Assembly (NCBI GenBank): GCA_044224905.1
Contig: JBGAJN010000001.1
Location: 1,488,001 to 1,552,000, forward strand
From: JBGAJN01 sp044224905
GTDB lineage: Bacteria > Verrucomicrobiota > Verrucomicrobiia > Limisphaerales > JBGAJN01
Reading direction: 5' to 3'
Length of the DNA stretch: 64,000 nt
In this document: piece by piece, positions 15,738-24,824 of the stretch
Numbering within the stretch: the stretch's first letter is position 1
Layout: every line of letters begins with the position of its first letter
Notes under the pieces: generated by a model
Database searches by the model: none
What the model was told of the DNA's origin: nothing
Seen by the model: the letters and a program-made list of their open reading frames with translations, nothing else
Translations under genes and position numbers: made by a program

Positions 15738-17099
15738 TCAATTCACGCGGTTCAATTCATACTTCCGCGCGGGGATCTTGTTCGCTTGGTAGATCTGGTC
15801 TTCGAAAGTCTTGGCGAGCGCGCGCAGCTTCTCGATGCCGGGCTTCATCGTGCCGGTGACCCATTGTTCAAGGGCGGCTTCCGCGGCGGCTTTGTCGGCC
15901 GCTTTGCTGAGCGCGTTGCGTTTGATCTTCAAATCCCGCCAGAGATCGCGCAACGGATGCACGGCTTGATCGTTACGATCCTTGTTGATCATCGCGACTT
16001 TTAGGGCCTGCTGATATTGTGGCGTCTTGGAATTTTCCTCGAGCTCGACACCAAACGCGAGCTGGCCGTCCAGATAAGTGCCCACGAATTCGCCGTCGAT
16101 ATGCAGTGCATATTTTCCCGCCGGCAAATTGCGGACGATGATCTTTTCATTGCCGTTGCGATGGCCGGCATGCGTGAGCTTGTAACCTTCGGCGGCGTCC
16201 GGCGGTAGGACCCACGGAAGCGCGTTGGCTTTGAAATTGAAGCTGATCTTGTCGCCGTCGTGCTGGAAGTCAGACACTTTACCATTGGCGGCCGTGGCGC
16301 CGAGTTTGCCGGTCTTGGGCTGCGCGGCGACGATAATTTGGGACACGGCGGACTTCGGCACCATGTCATTGAGAATGGCGACGGCCATCACGACTTGACC
16401 GGGCGCATCGGGATGCACCGCGTCCTTGATCAATGTGTAAGTCGCGTTGGTCTTGCGCGCTTCCAGCGTGAGGTTGTTCAGCGGGCTCCACATATCGACG
16501 AAACCGAGACCGCGAACCTGCGACTGCTCGCGGAGCCATGCGCCGTAGAGGGCGAGCACGCCGTTGTAATAAGTGTCGCGCGGCTCCTGCGGTCCGCGTT
16601 TGCCCATGCGCGCAGCGCGGGCGTCGTGCATCGTCGGCGTCATAGGGATGGCGGTGGCGCCGATTTCCTTGATGCGATCGAGCACGGTGTTCATGTCCTT
16701 CTGGTAAGTGTCGAACGTGGCCTTGTCGAAATCACGATACGTGCCGTCATTCATGCCGAGCAGAACCGTGACGTATTTCGGTTTGAACGCGGCAACGTCT
16801 TCATCGAAGCGGCGCAACGCATCGGCCGCGCGATCGCCACCCACGCCGGAGTTGTGGAAATGAATCCGGTTGCTCGGATAGCGCGTGTAATAGAAGTCCT
16901 CAATGTATTGAGAATAGAGGCACTGGTGCGTGATGCTGTCGCCGAGGAACACGAACGAGTCGCCGTCCTTGAGTTCGACGGACTTCACGATCATTGGGAA
17001 GTTCGTGGGCGCCGGCGCGGGGGCGGGCGTTTTGGGTTGAGCGTGCAGCGCGCTGACAAAAGACGCCGTGAGCGCAAGTGAGAGAATGAGGTTACGCAT
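15738..17099 (-). CDS. Secreted GDSL/SGNH-family hydrolase with C-terminal extension
   Basis: The ATG at 17099 gives a Sec signal (MRNLILSLALTASFVSALHA); 18 in-frame codons upstream look non-coding. The mature protein has SGNH blocks: GDSIT with Ser55, the NSGVGG segment, GMND with the Asn, and a DAVHPD segment with the catalytic Asp/His pair. Members of the family are esterases or lipases, often carbohydrate esterases in PVC bacteria. The C-terminal 200 residues after the SGNH domain hold a beta domain and a helical tail rich in Ala, Lys and Glu. The 453-residue length is larger than a bare SGNH enzyme. It is followed by a strong terminator. Confidence 0.88.
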   Translation of the reverse strand: MRNLILSLALTASFVSALHAQPKTPAPAPAPTNFPMIVKSVELKDGDSFVFLGDSITHQCLYSQYIEDFYYTRYPSNRIHFHNSGVGGDRAADALRRFDEDVAAFKPKYVTVLLGMNDGTYRDFDKATFDTYQKDMNTVLDRIKEIGATAIPMTPTMHDARAARMGKRGPQEPRDTYYNGVLALYGAWLREQSQVRGLGFVDMWSPLNNLTLEARKTNATYTLIKDAVHPDAPGQVVMAVAILNDMVPKSAVSQIIVAAQPKTGKLGATAANGKVSDFQHDGDKISFNFKANALPWVLPPDAAEGYKLTHAGHRNGNEKIIVRNLPAGKYALHIDGEFVGTYLDGQLAFGVELEENSKTPQYQQALKVAMINKDRNDQAVHPLRDLWRDLKIKRNALSKAADKAAAEAALEQWVTGTMKPGIEKLRALAKTFEDQIYQANKIPARKYELNRVN

Positions 17100-17215
17100 A
17101 GGTTTTGTTTTGAACTCCGGTCTGACGGGGGCGTGAGTTTGGCTATTCAGCATTGCGCGCTCGTTTGTGAGTCTGCGAATTCTTAGTCGTTCGCGTGCGT
17201 CTGTGATTTACCACC

Positions 17216-18733
17216 ATGAAGACTCCTTCCTCCTTCACCGCTCTTGTTGCTGCGATTTTCCTGTCCGGTATCGCGGTTGATTCTCGTGTCGCGAAGGCGG
17301 CCACGATTCCGCCCGAGCCGATCGAAATTGGTCACGAACCGCAATTCGTCTTCGACCTTTACAACGTCGACACCGCCTGGGGATTGAAGTCAAAGGGCGA
17401 GCCCGTCAAACGCGTGTTGCATCAGCCCAAGAAACATGCGGCGAATCCGTTGATCACCGGCGATGATCCGAGCCACCTGTGGGTGTTGCGCGAGTCGGAT
17501 GGAAAGTTTCGCATGTGGTATCAGGCGAATGTGAAGAACGCCGAGGTGTCCACGGGTAAAGGCATCTATTCCGTCTCGATTGCCTATGCTGAATCCAAGG
17601 ACGGCGTGCATTGGGACAAGCCCGCGCTGGATCTGTTTCCGGATGCGAAGAAGTACGATCTCCCGCGCAACTGCATCATCCATCGGGTGGACGCCCCGCA
17701 GTGCGAATCTGGTGCTCCACAAATTCTCGAAGTCCCGGAGAAGGACCGCCGCGGCTTTCGTTACCTGATGCTGTATCTGATGACTTCTGCGCCGCTCAAC
17801 GGCATCCGTCTCGTTGGTTCGCAGGACGGCATTCACTGGGATTTCAAGAGCGACACCCGCATCGCCAAGCTCTCCAGCGATGCACACAACACTGTTCACT
17901 ACGATGCTGCACACGATGAATACGTGATGTTCTGTCGTTCGAAACACATTTATCGCGCCGCAGGCCAGACGAAGGAAATGCTCAGCAGCGGCGAATCACG
18001 TCGCGGCCTTTCGCGCATGAGCAGCAAGGAACTTTGGACCGAGTGGAATGTCCGTCCGCAGACGATTCTAATGCCGGACGAACGCGATGCGGAGCTGGGC
18101 TACAATTATTTCATGGCGATGCCCGTTCATCGGCAGTGGGGCATCTGGTGGGGGCATCTCGCGCCGTTTCTATGGAATGATCTTTACGCGAGCGAAATCG
18201 CCTGGAGCCGCGACGGCTGGAATTTCGAGCGCTTGCCCGCGCGTCAGCATTTCATCGAGTTCGGCAAGGATGGCGAGTGGGATCATTCAATGGTTATAGC
18301 CACTGCGCGCTGGGTTGAAGTCGGCGACGAATGGTGGATCTACTACGCGGGTTTCGACGGCGCGCACGACGATCCCGCCGGGCGCAAGGGAGCCATCGGC
18401 CTCGCGACGATGCGCAAGGAAGGATTCATTTCGCAACACGGTCCGAGCACGGGCGGCGTGGTGTGCACCCGCGCGATGCGCTGGCCCGGTGGAGCGCTGC
18501 TGGTGAACGCCGACGCGCATTCGGGCGAAATGAAAGTGCGGGTGTCGGATGAACTGAGAAAGCCCATCAAAGGTTTCAACTACGACGACGCGCTCGCCTT
18601 CACCGGCGACAGCGTCGCGCAGGAATGGAAATGGAACGGAAAATCCCTCGACGAATTGAAAGGCAAAGTCATCCGCTTGGAATTTCAGCTGAAGAACGCC
18701 GACCTCTACACGTTCCGCGCCAAAGCCAACTGA
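17216..18733 (+). CDS. Secreted glycosidase-like five-bladed beta-propeller protein
   Basis: This 505-residue protein has a Sec signal (MKTPSSFTALVAAIFLSGIA). The body has repeated motifs typical of GH32/GH43/GH68-type propellers: FRMWYQAN, IAYAESKDGVHWDKP, GSQDGIHWDF, EIAWSRDGWNFERLP and WWIYYAGFDGAHDD. Each contains the Ser/Asp-x-Asp-Gly turn that begins a blade. I could not identify the full catalytic triad of a named GH family with confidence. The C-terminal 90 residues form a beta-sandwich-like part. It probably acts on or binds extracellular glycans. It is divergent from the GDSL gene. Confidence 0.75.
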   Translation: MKTPSSFTALVAAIFLSGIAVDSRVAKAATIPPEPIEIGHEPQFVFDLYNVDTAWGLKSKGEPVKRVLHQPKKHAANPLITGDDPSHLWVLRESDGKFRMWYQANVKNAEVSTGKGIYSVSIAYAESKDGVHWDKPALDLFPDAKKYDLPRNCIIHRVDAPQCESGAPQILEVPEKDRRGFRYLMLYLMTSAPLNGIRLVGSQDGIHWDFKSDTRIAKLSSDAHNTVHYDAAHDEYVMFCRSKHIYRAAGQTKEMLSSGESRRGLSRMSSKELWTEWNVRPQTILMPDERDAELGYNYFMAMPVHRQWGIWWGHLAPFLWNDLYASEIAWSRDGWNFERLPARQHFIEFGKDGEWDHSMVIATARWVEVGDEWWIYYAGFDGAHDDPAGRKGAIGLATMRKEGFISQHGPSTGGVVCTRAMRWPGGALLVNADAHSGEMKVRVSDELRKPIKGFNYDDALAFTGDSVAQEWKWNGKSLDELKGKVIRLEFQLKNADLYTFRAKAN

Positions 18734-18739
18734 CCGCGC

Positions 18740-19669
18740 TCAGCCTTGATTATGTTTCGCCAACTCCTTCGCGACGGGCGCGAGCTTTTCGAGTTGAGCA
18801 GGGGAGAGTGACGACAAGAACGGAAGCAGCGGTCCAGTGTTCGCCACACCAGCCAGCTCCGTGGCATGATGCAAAACTCTTGCGGGATTCCATGCATCGC
18901 GCAGGTCTTCCAGCGGGAGAAAGTTTTTGCGCAACGATTCCGCCGTCGCGAAGTCGCTTCGCGAACACGCCTCAAAAATACTTTGCGTGAGACGCGGTGC
19001 GATGCAGCCGGAGCCGGTGGTGAAGCCGGGAAGCTTCCAGTCGCGCATATGGCTGATCGCCGGGCGTTCGCCGATGCCGCTGACGACCTTGCTGCGATCC
19101 ACGCGCTTCAGGAGGCTCGCGAGATACGCGTCCTCGGCGGGGTTCGCCCGCACGACAGCGTATTTGATCGCGACGCACAAACCTTCCGCGACGAGTTTGC
19201 CGACGACGTCGAGCCCGGCTTCCTTGTCGGTGCCGAAATTGGTTTCGTCCTTCAAGTAGAGGATGAGTTTCGTTTCGGCGGCGTCGGCAAACTCGCGCAA
19301 GCCTTGTTCCAATCCCGCAGCATCGCGCGGGTCGGCGCACGGCAGCAACATGACGCCCGGGAAGCGGTGACGTCGTAGCAACGCTGCTTGATCCATTGCG
19401 CGGCCGAAGGACGGACCGGCGCTGGGAATCATCCAGCCTTCGCTGGCAATACTCGTGAGCCATTCGAGCAACGCCGCGTAGTCGGCGAGCGTGATGTGAT
19501 AGAGCAGGGCGTTGCCGCCGTAGAGAAAGCGACTGATACCGCCACTCGCGATGTGGCGCACGAGCCGGTGGTTCTCCGCGAAATCCAGCGAGCGCTTTGC
19601 GTCGCGTTTCCGCGCAAGCGGTGGCACGGCGAATACGCCGCGAAGGTCGGAGTCGGTAATTTGCTTCAT
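18740..19669 (-). CDS. Dihydrodipicolinate synthase/N-acetylneuraminate lyase family protein
   Basis: This 309-residue class-I aldolase-type protein has a TIM barrel. Residues GVFAVPPLARKRD at the N-terminus, Tyr138 in LILYLKDE and Lys169 in CVAIKYAV correspond to the catalytic Tyr and the Schiff-base Lys of the DapA family. It has no signal peptide and should be cytoplasmic. The presence among sugar-type oxidoreductase and lactonase-like genes suggests a sugar-acid aldolase rather than lysine biosynthesis, but this is inference. Its stop is 6 bp from that of the convergent propeller gene. Confidence 0.85.
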   Translation of the reverse strand: MKQITDSDLRGVFAVPPLARKRDAKRSLDFAENHRLVRHIASGGISRFLYGGNALLYHITLADYAALLEWLTSIASEGWMIPSAGPSFGRAMDQAALLRRHRFPGVMLLPCADPRDAAGLEQGLREFADAAETKLILYLKDETNFGTDKEAGLDVVGKLVAEGLCVAIKYAVVRANPAEDAYLASLLKRVDRSKVVSGIGERPAISHMRDWKLPGFTTGSGCIAPRLTQSIFEACSRSDFATAESLRKNFLPLEDLRDAWNPARVLHHATELAGVANTGPLLPFLSSLSPAQLEKLAPVAKELAKHNQG

Positions 19670-19738
19670 GAGAAGATTGGAGTTCGTCCGCGCATTGTTT
19701 CAGAAATGCTGCGTCGCGAAAAGTTGGATGGCAATCAA

Positions 19739-21238
19739 TCAGCGCGTTAGTGCCGCCGTGGTGTAGGTCAAATCGTCGAGAAAGATTTTCACCATCTGTC
19801 CACCAACCGTGGATGTGAACATCCCGAAGCGATCAAGACTCGCGCCTTGAGCTTTTAGTCCGGGCTTCAAGGCGAGCGTCACCGACTCGTTGCCGAGTTT
19901 CACGCGGATCTCACCGTTGCCACCATTTGCCATCGGATCGTAGATGAGTGACCACTCGAGGGCTTTGCCCGGCTTCAGCACGGGGCCGCTCTCCACCTTG
20001 GCCCGCTTTCCTTGGGCGTTCGCGAAAACGGGGGTGAAATAGTGACCGATCCGAGTTGGTCCGCCCACGTGGATGCCGACAAAGTTTTCTGCATCGCCGG
20101 CGTCTTTGTCTTTCGACGCGCTGTTAAACCAGCCCAATTGCATATCGGAGTCCGGCCCGGCCGTGACGAGCATCACTTTGCCGCGCGCTTCCAAACGTTG
20201 CTCGAGATTCAGTGGTCCGACGCGGTCTGCATAGTAGCCGAATTTCCCGCTCCGCCAGAGACCGCCGCCGATTTCTCCGGGCGCGCCGCCGGCGTGGCTG
20301 GTCGCGCTGTAACCGAAGTCGTGCGCGCCGGTTAATTCACGATCTTCAAACGACGTTCGATTTCCCGTCGCCACCCAGCCGGGGTCTTTCGAAAAATCCT
20401 CCGCCTTGCTGTCGTATTGCAAGTCGTCGAAGAACATAGTCGCCGCGCCGCCGGCCTTCATCATGTTGCACACGCCGAATCGGTCGAAGGTCGCGTTCTC
20501 CTTTTTGTAACCCGGCGGAAGTTCAACGTTGAACGTCGTCGTGTTTGGGAAGCGCGCATGGGCTTCTTTCTCGGAGAGTTCGGGAAGTTTGCCGTAGTCC
20601 TGCTTCGTGTGCGTGTCGCTCCGCATCGTGAAGGTGAAGCGCCCGTTGCCGCCTGCGGCTTGCGGATCGTAATCGAGCGTCCAGTGATAACGTGTCCCAT
20701 CGTTTTTGAGCGGCGTGGGTCGGAACTTGCCGGGGAGATACGGCGTGATGAACGTGCCGCACGATCGGTTTCCGCCGGTGATCAATCGCACCGCCAGTCG
20801 TCCGCCTTTGCCTTCAAAATCAAAGTCCAATCCGAGCGAGCCGATGGGGCGCCCGCTGCCGCCGGGTTGGCGCGAGTTGAAAAAGCCGAAGAACACGCCC
20901 GCGCCCGGTTGGCAGGCCTTGATGGCGAAAGTGCCAGATGCCGTGAGTTTGTCTTCCAGCGTTCGAGCGGGCATCAGCGAAGCGGCGTAGGAGGCTGGTG
21001 TGGTGGAGCGTTGAATTCGACCGCCCATTTCGCCAGCGGCACTGCCGGCAAAATGCGTCGCGCTGTAGCCGAAATCTTGTTTCACCTGCAGTGCTTTTTT
21101 CGGCGGCACGCGATTGTTTACCCCCTCCCAGCCGGGATCGCGGTCGAAGTATTCGGTCTTGAGCGCCGGGGCTTCGGCTCCCGATGAATGGCCGAGAAGG
21201 ACGATGAAGAGCGCGAAGAGAAGCTGCCCGGTTTTCAT
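19739..21238 (-). CDS. Secreted protein with two tandem concanavalin-like modules
   Basis: This 499-residue protein starts at 21238, which gives a Sec signal (MKTGQLLFALFIVLLGHSSG); the frame upstream is a non-coding extension into the DUF1501 gene. The mature protein consists of two homologous halves of about 230 residues. Each begins with DPGW, has DFGYSAT followed by an AGG/AGS-x-PGE or AGE segment, a GFFNS or GWFNS motif, a DYDP or IYDP-x-ANGGNG turn and a closing FFDDL or FLDDLTY strand. The pattern suggests beta-sandwich domains. Function unknown; carbohydrate binding is plausible. It is 28 bp downstream of the DUF1501 gene on the same strand. Confidence 0.75.
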   Translation of the reverse strand: MKTGQLLFALFIVLLGHSSGAEAPALKTEYFDRDPGWEGVNNRVPPKKALQVKQDFGYSATHFAGSAAGEMGGRIQRSTTPASYAASLMPARTLEDKLTASGTFAIKACQPGAGVFFGFFNSRQPGGSGRPIGSLGLDFDFEGKGGRLAVRLITGGNRSCGTFITPYLPGKFRPTPLKNDGTRYHWTLDYDPQAAGGNGRFTFTMRSDTHTKQDYGKLPELSEKEAHARFPNTTTFNVELPPGYKKENATFDRFGVCNMMKAGGAATMFFDDLQYDSKAEDFSKDPGWVATGNRTSFEDRELTGAHDFGYSATSHAGGAPGEIGGGLWRSGKFGYYADRVGPLNLEQRLEARGKVMLVTAGPDSDMQLGWFNSASKDKDAGDAENFVGIHVGGPTRIGHYFTPVFANAQGKRAKVESGPVLKPGKALEWSLIYDPMANGGNGEIRVKLGNESVTLALKPGLKAQGASLDRFGMFTSTVGGQMVKIFLDDLTYTTAALTR

Positions 21239-21266
21239 AAGTCGAACCGTATCTTGATCGGCGCAA

Positions 21267-22577
21267 TTACGCGAACAGCTCCGCCACGGGTTTGCCTTTA
21301 TCCGCGATGGTGAAGGGGCGCTGGCTGGGGGAAACTTCGACGTGATCCAGCGGCAGGCCCAGCGCGGCTGCGAGGGTAGCGTTGAAGTCGGGAATCTTGA
21401 TTCCGCGCTCCGTGATCTCGCGGCCTTCCCGGTCAGTCTGGCCGAAGACGAAGCCGCCTTTGATTCCGCCGCCGGCGAGCAACGCGGAGAAGGCCTGCGG
21501 GTAATGGTCGCGCCCGGCGTTGGTGTTGACGTCGGGCGTGCGGCCGAACTCGGACGCGAGTACCACGAGCGTGTCACGGAGCAGGCCGCGCGCGTCAAGA
21601 TCGGCAAGCAACGTCGCGAGCGCGCGGTCGAGCGTCTGGCAGACTTCGGGTGTGCGCACGAAATTGCCGACGTGCGTGTCCCAGCCGGCGAGGCTCACCT
21701 CGACGAAACGCACGCCGCGCTCGATGAGCCGTCGCGCGAGCAGGCAGCCCTGGCCGAACGCCTCGGGGCCGTAAGCCTTGCGCGTCTCGGCGTTTTCCTC
21801 GGTGAGGTCGAACGCTTTCAAGTCCGCGCTCTTCATCATGGTCATCGCGCGATCATACATGTCGGCATACGCGCGTACGTTGCGGTGCGGAAAGGCGGCG
21901 CGGAAGTTGTGGTCCAATTCGCCGGCCAGCTTCACGCGCGCCGCGAGCCGGTCGTCGGTCAGGCCGGGCTGCGGCTTCAGATTCTTCAGGCCGTTCTCGG
22001 GATTGTTCACGAAGAGCGGCCCGTTCGCGGGCGGCAGGAAACCAGCGCCGGGATGGCGGCTGTCGTTGCCAATGTACACATAGTTGGGCAGCGACGGATG
22101 CCCGCCGCCTTGCAACATCTGCAACCAGGCGCCGAGGCCGGGATGGCGGATGGTGCCGCGCAGCGTGTAGCTGGTGCGCATGAAGTAAATTCCCTGCTCA
22201 TGCGCGCCCTGCGTGGAGGTGAGCGAGCGGACGATGGTGGCATGGTGCATCTGCCGCGCCGTCAGTGGCAGGTATTCGGAGACGCGCAGGCCGTCGACGC
22301 GGGTCCTGATGGGCTTGACGGGGCCGGCAGTGGCAACGCCTTCCTTCGGGTCGAGCGTATCGAGATGGCTCATGCCACCGGTCATGTAGAGATAGATGAC
22401 GCGCTTCGCCGTCGCTGGTCGCGCGGGCTTGGCGGGAGTCTCCGCGGCCCGGACCAGCGGCGCAAAAACTCCCGGCAACAACCCGACGCCGAGCAGTGCA
22501 CGCGCGGTGGTCGCGGCAAAATCGCGGCGGGTGAGTTCGCCGGAGCGAAGCAGTCTGGCGTGAAGCTCGGCGTTCAT
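21267..22577 (-). CDS. DUF1501 family exported protein (second copy)
   Basis: This 436-residue DUF1501 protein has a twin-arginine signal (LTRRDFAATTARALLGVGLL). Landmarks are VIYLYMTGGMSHLDTLDP, the TIVRSLTSTQGAHEQGIYFM segment, ERGVRFVEVSLAGWDTH, VVLASEFGRTPD and GRDHYPQAFSALLAGGGIKGG. It overlaps the upstream DUF1549/1553 gene by 4 bp (ATGA), so translation is coupled. The two proteins are therefore very likely made together. Compared with the copy at 12015 it ends earlier but keeps the core motifs. Confidence 0.92.
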   Translation of the reverse strand: MNAELHARLLRSGELTRRDFAATTARALLGVGLLPGVFAPLVRAAETPAKPARPATAKRVIYLYMTGGMSHLDTLDPKEGVATAGPVKPIRTRVDGLRVSEYLPLTARQMHHATIVRSLTSTQGAHEQGIYFMRTSYTLRGTIRHPGLGAWLQMLQGGGHPSLPNYVYIGNDSRHPGAGFLPPANGPLFVNNPENGLKNLKPQPGLTDDRLAARVKLAGELDHNFRAAFPHRNVRAYADMYDRAMTMMKSADLKAFDLTEENAETRKAYGPEAFGQGCLLARRLIERGVRFVEVSLAGWDTHVGNFVRTPEVCQTLDRALATLLADLDARGLLRDTLVVLASEFGRTPDVNTNAGRDHYPQAFSALLAGGGIKGGFVFGQTDREGREITERGIKIPDFNATLAAALGLPLDHVEVSPSQRPFTIADKGKPVAELFA

Positions 22578-24733
22578 TGGATGAAAAGGAACTCCTGCGC
22601 GTTAAGCAGCGCGTAGAGGAAGTCGTCGATGTTGGTCAGCCCCTGCGACTGGGCCTTCGTCCACGCGGCCTTTTCGTTCGTGGCGGGTTTGCGCGAGAGC
22701 ACGGTGAGAAAGGCGGCCTCCAATTTTTCCTCCGGACGACGCGCCCGGCCCATCGTGAGTTTGAGCTGCGAGAAGGGCGCGAGGATTTGCGGGAGGATGC
22801 GGCTGTTCATCAGCACCAGCGCCTGCGGCACGCTGGCGTCCGTGTTCGCGTTCTCCACCGTCTCGCGGTCGCTCTGGCCAAACTCGCGCAACGGATGCCC
22901 CGGCGGCGCGGGGCTGGACAACTCGGCGGCGCGCGTCCATGTGGCTTGCGCGCTGCGCCGGACACGCAGATAGCTTTCGTGTTGCGACTCGGGAATGGCG
23001 TAGCGGTCCATTTCCTCGCGGAAAATTTTCTCCTGGGTCTCGCGTGCGGCGGTCATCGGCGTCGGCTCGTAACCGGGCACGTGAATCTGCTCGTAAGTGA
23101 CGTCGGCCGGTACGGCCACGGGTTTGCCTGCGACCTTGGCCGCGAGCCGGCTTACCGCGGGGACGAAGATGGTCTTGCTGGCGGCCTCAATCTCGCTTTT
23201 GCGCAGGCGGCCCAATTCGTTGGCTAGCGTCTTGACCTTTTCCTTGTCGTCCTTGGCGCGAGCGGCGGCGATCTGGCTTTGCAGCGTCTTGAGGGTCTGC
23301 GCGTGGTCACGGAAAATCGCGCTTGTGGCGTCGGCACGCGCGAGCAGTTCCGCGGGCGGAAGATTCTCCAGTGCGTCGCCGAGCTTGCGCGCGTTGGCGA
23401 GCAGCCGCGCGGTGGCCTCGCGCGCGTCGAGGTTGGGCAAGTCGGGCGTGGGATTGATGAGCGTCACGAACGAATCCCACAACTGCTCCGCGCTCATGCG
23501 GCGCAGCAACGGGCCGGTGAAATGATACGCCTCGCCGGCGGAAATTTCCGCGCGCGCCGCTTCGCGCTGGTAGGCTTGGGTATGGTAGAGCACTCGCAGA
23601 AAGGCGCGCACGTCGTAGCGCAGACTGACCATGAGTTTTTCCAGGTGCGCGAGCAGTTCGGGATTCGCGGGCGGCGTGCCGTCCTTCCAGTCATCTACCG
23701 GTTCGACGAGGCCGAGGCCGAAGACTTTTTTCCAGAGCCGGTTGGCGATGACTTTGGTGAAACGCGGGTTCTCCGGCGCGGTCAGCCACGCACCGAACGC
23801 TTGGAGTGGGCTTGCTTTTGGCGCGATGACTGCCGCGCGTCCGAGAAACGTGGCTGGCGTCACAGCGGATTTGGGCTTCGCGTCGGGATACTGGTAATCG
23901 TGCGGCAAGCGCAGCGTGTCCATTTTGAAACTCACCGATGTGTGGCGGAGCGGGGCGTTCATTTCGTTGAAAGCCTGACGGAGAAACACCTCGTCCTCGA
24001 CTTTGCCGCCCGCGCGTTCGCGGCGCTGGCGATTGAGACCGAGCATCGCGTTGAACGACGGACTGTAAGTCCCGAACGCCGTCTGTACCCCGTAAGTGTA
24101 GGCGGCCAGCCCGTAGAACTGCCGCTGCGTCCACTTGTCGAAGGGATGGTCATGGCACTGCGCGCACTCAATGCGCGTGCCGAGAAAGACGCGCGAGGTG
24201 AGAGCCATGTTATCCAGCGGCATTCCACGGTCGCGCTGGTAATAGCCGATCGCGCCGTTCTCCCAGGCGTTGCCCTGCGCGGTCACGAGTTCGCGCGCGA
24301 AACGGTCGAAGGGTTTGTTCGTGCGCACGCTCTCCATCACGTAATTGGCGTAGGCGGTGCCGGTGTTGAGGCCCGCGAGGCCGTTGTAAGTTCCCTTGCC
24401 CAGCACGCGCAAAAGATCGGCCCAGTAATTAAACATGTGCAAAGCGTGGCCTTCACTGGCCAGCAGTCGGTCAATCAACTTCCCGCGCTTGTCCGCGTCC
24501 GGGTCCGCGAAAAACGCCACCGCCTCGCGCGCCGTCGGAATGCGCCCCGCGACGTCCAGATAGATGCGGCGCACGAACACCTCGTCGGAGGCGGGCGGAT
24601 TGGGCTGGACCTCGTGCCGCTGCCAGTCGGCGGCGAGCAGTGCATCAATCTTCGCTGCGGAAGCGCGGGCGTCCGGCTCCGAACCGCGTGCGAGGCTGGC
24701 GAGCAGCGCGGCCAGGAGTACAAGCGTCTTCAT
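22574..24733 (-). CDS. DUF1549/DUF1553 protein without N-terminal cytochrome domain
   Basis: This 719-residue exported protein starts at 24733 (MKTLVLLAALLASLARG signal); an ATG at 24751 adds six residues. DUF1549 begins near RRIYLDVAGRIPTAREA and holds CAQCHDHPFDKW, a CxxCH motif. DUF1553 starts at NRLWKKVFGLGLV and ends in NAQEFLFIQ. The N-terminal CxxCH cytochrome domain seen in the copy at 8870 is missing. A coiled stretch (about residues 470-520, rich in Ala/Lys/Glu) lies inside the second domain. It overlaps the DUF1501 gene by 4 bp. Confidence 0.92.
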   Translation of the reverse strand: MKTLVLLAALLASLARGSEPDARASAAKIDALLAADWQRHEVQPNPPASDEVFVRRIYLDVAGRIPTAREAVAFFADPDADKRGKLIDRLLASEGHALHMFNYWADLLRVLGKGTYNGLAGLNTGTAYANYVMESVRTNKPFDRFARELVTAQGNAWENGAIGYYQRDRGMPLDNMALTSRVFLGTRIECAQCHDHPFDKWTQRQFYGLAAYTYGVQTAFGTYSPSFNAMLGLNRQRRERAGGKVEDEVFLRQAFNEMNAPLRHTSVSFKMDTLRLPHDYQYPDAKPKSAVTPATFLGRAAVIAPKASPLQAFGAWLTAPENPRFTKVIANRLWKKVFGLGLVEPVDDWKDGTPPANPELLAHLEKLMVSLRYDVRAFLRVLYHTQAYQREAARAEISAGEAYHFTGPLLRRMSAEQLWDSFVTLINPTPDLPNLDAREATARLLANARKLGDALENLPPAELLARADATSAIFRDHAQTLKTLQSQIAAARAKDDKEKVKTLANELGRLRKSEIEAASKTIFVPAVSRLAAKVAGKPVAVPADVTYEQIHVPGYEPTPMTAARETQEKIFREEMDRYAIPESQHESYLRVRRSAQATWTRAAELSSPAPPGHPLREFGQSDRETVENANTDASVPQALVLMNSRILPQILAPFSQLKLTMGRARRPEEKLEAAFLTVLSRKPATNEKAAWTKAQSQGLTNIDDFLYALLNAQEFLFIQ

Positions 24734-24824
24734 GGCGGGGAGAGTTTTCACATAGCTGAATAACGTTTCTCCGACTTGCTTTCATAGTTCTGAATTCACA
24801 AAAGGTGCGGCAGTATGCCCACCG

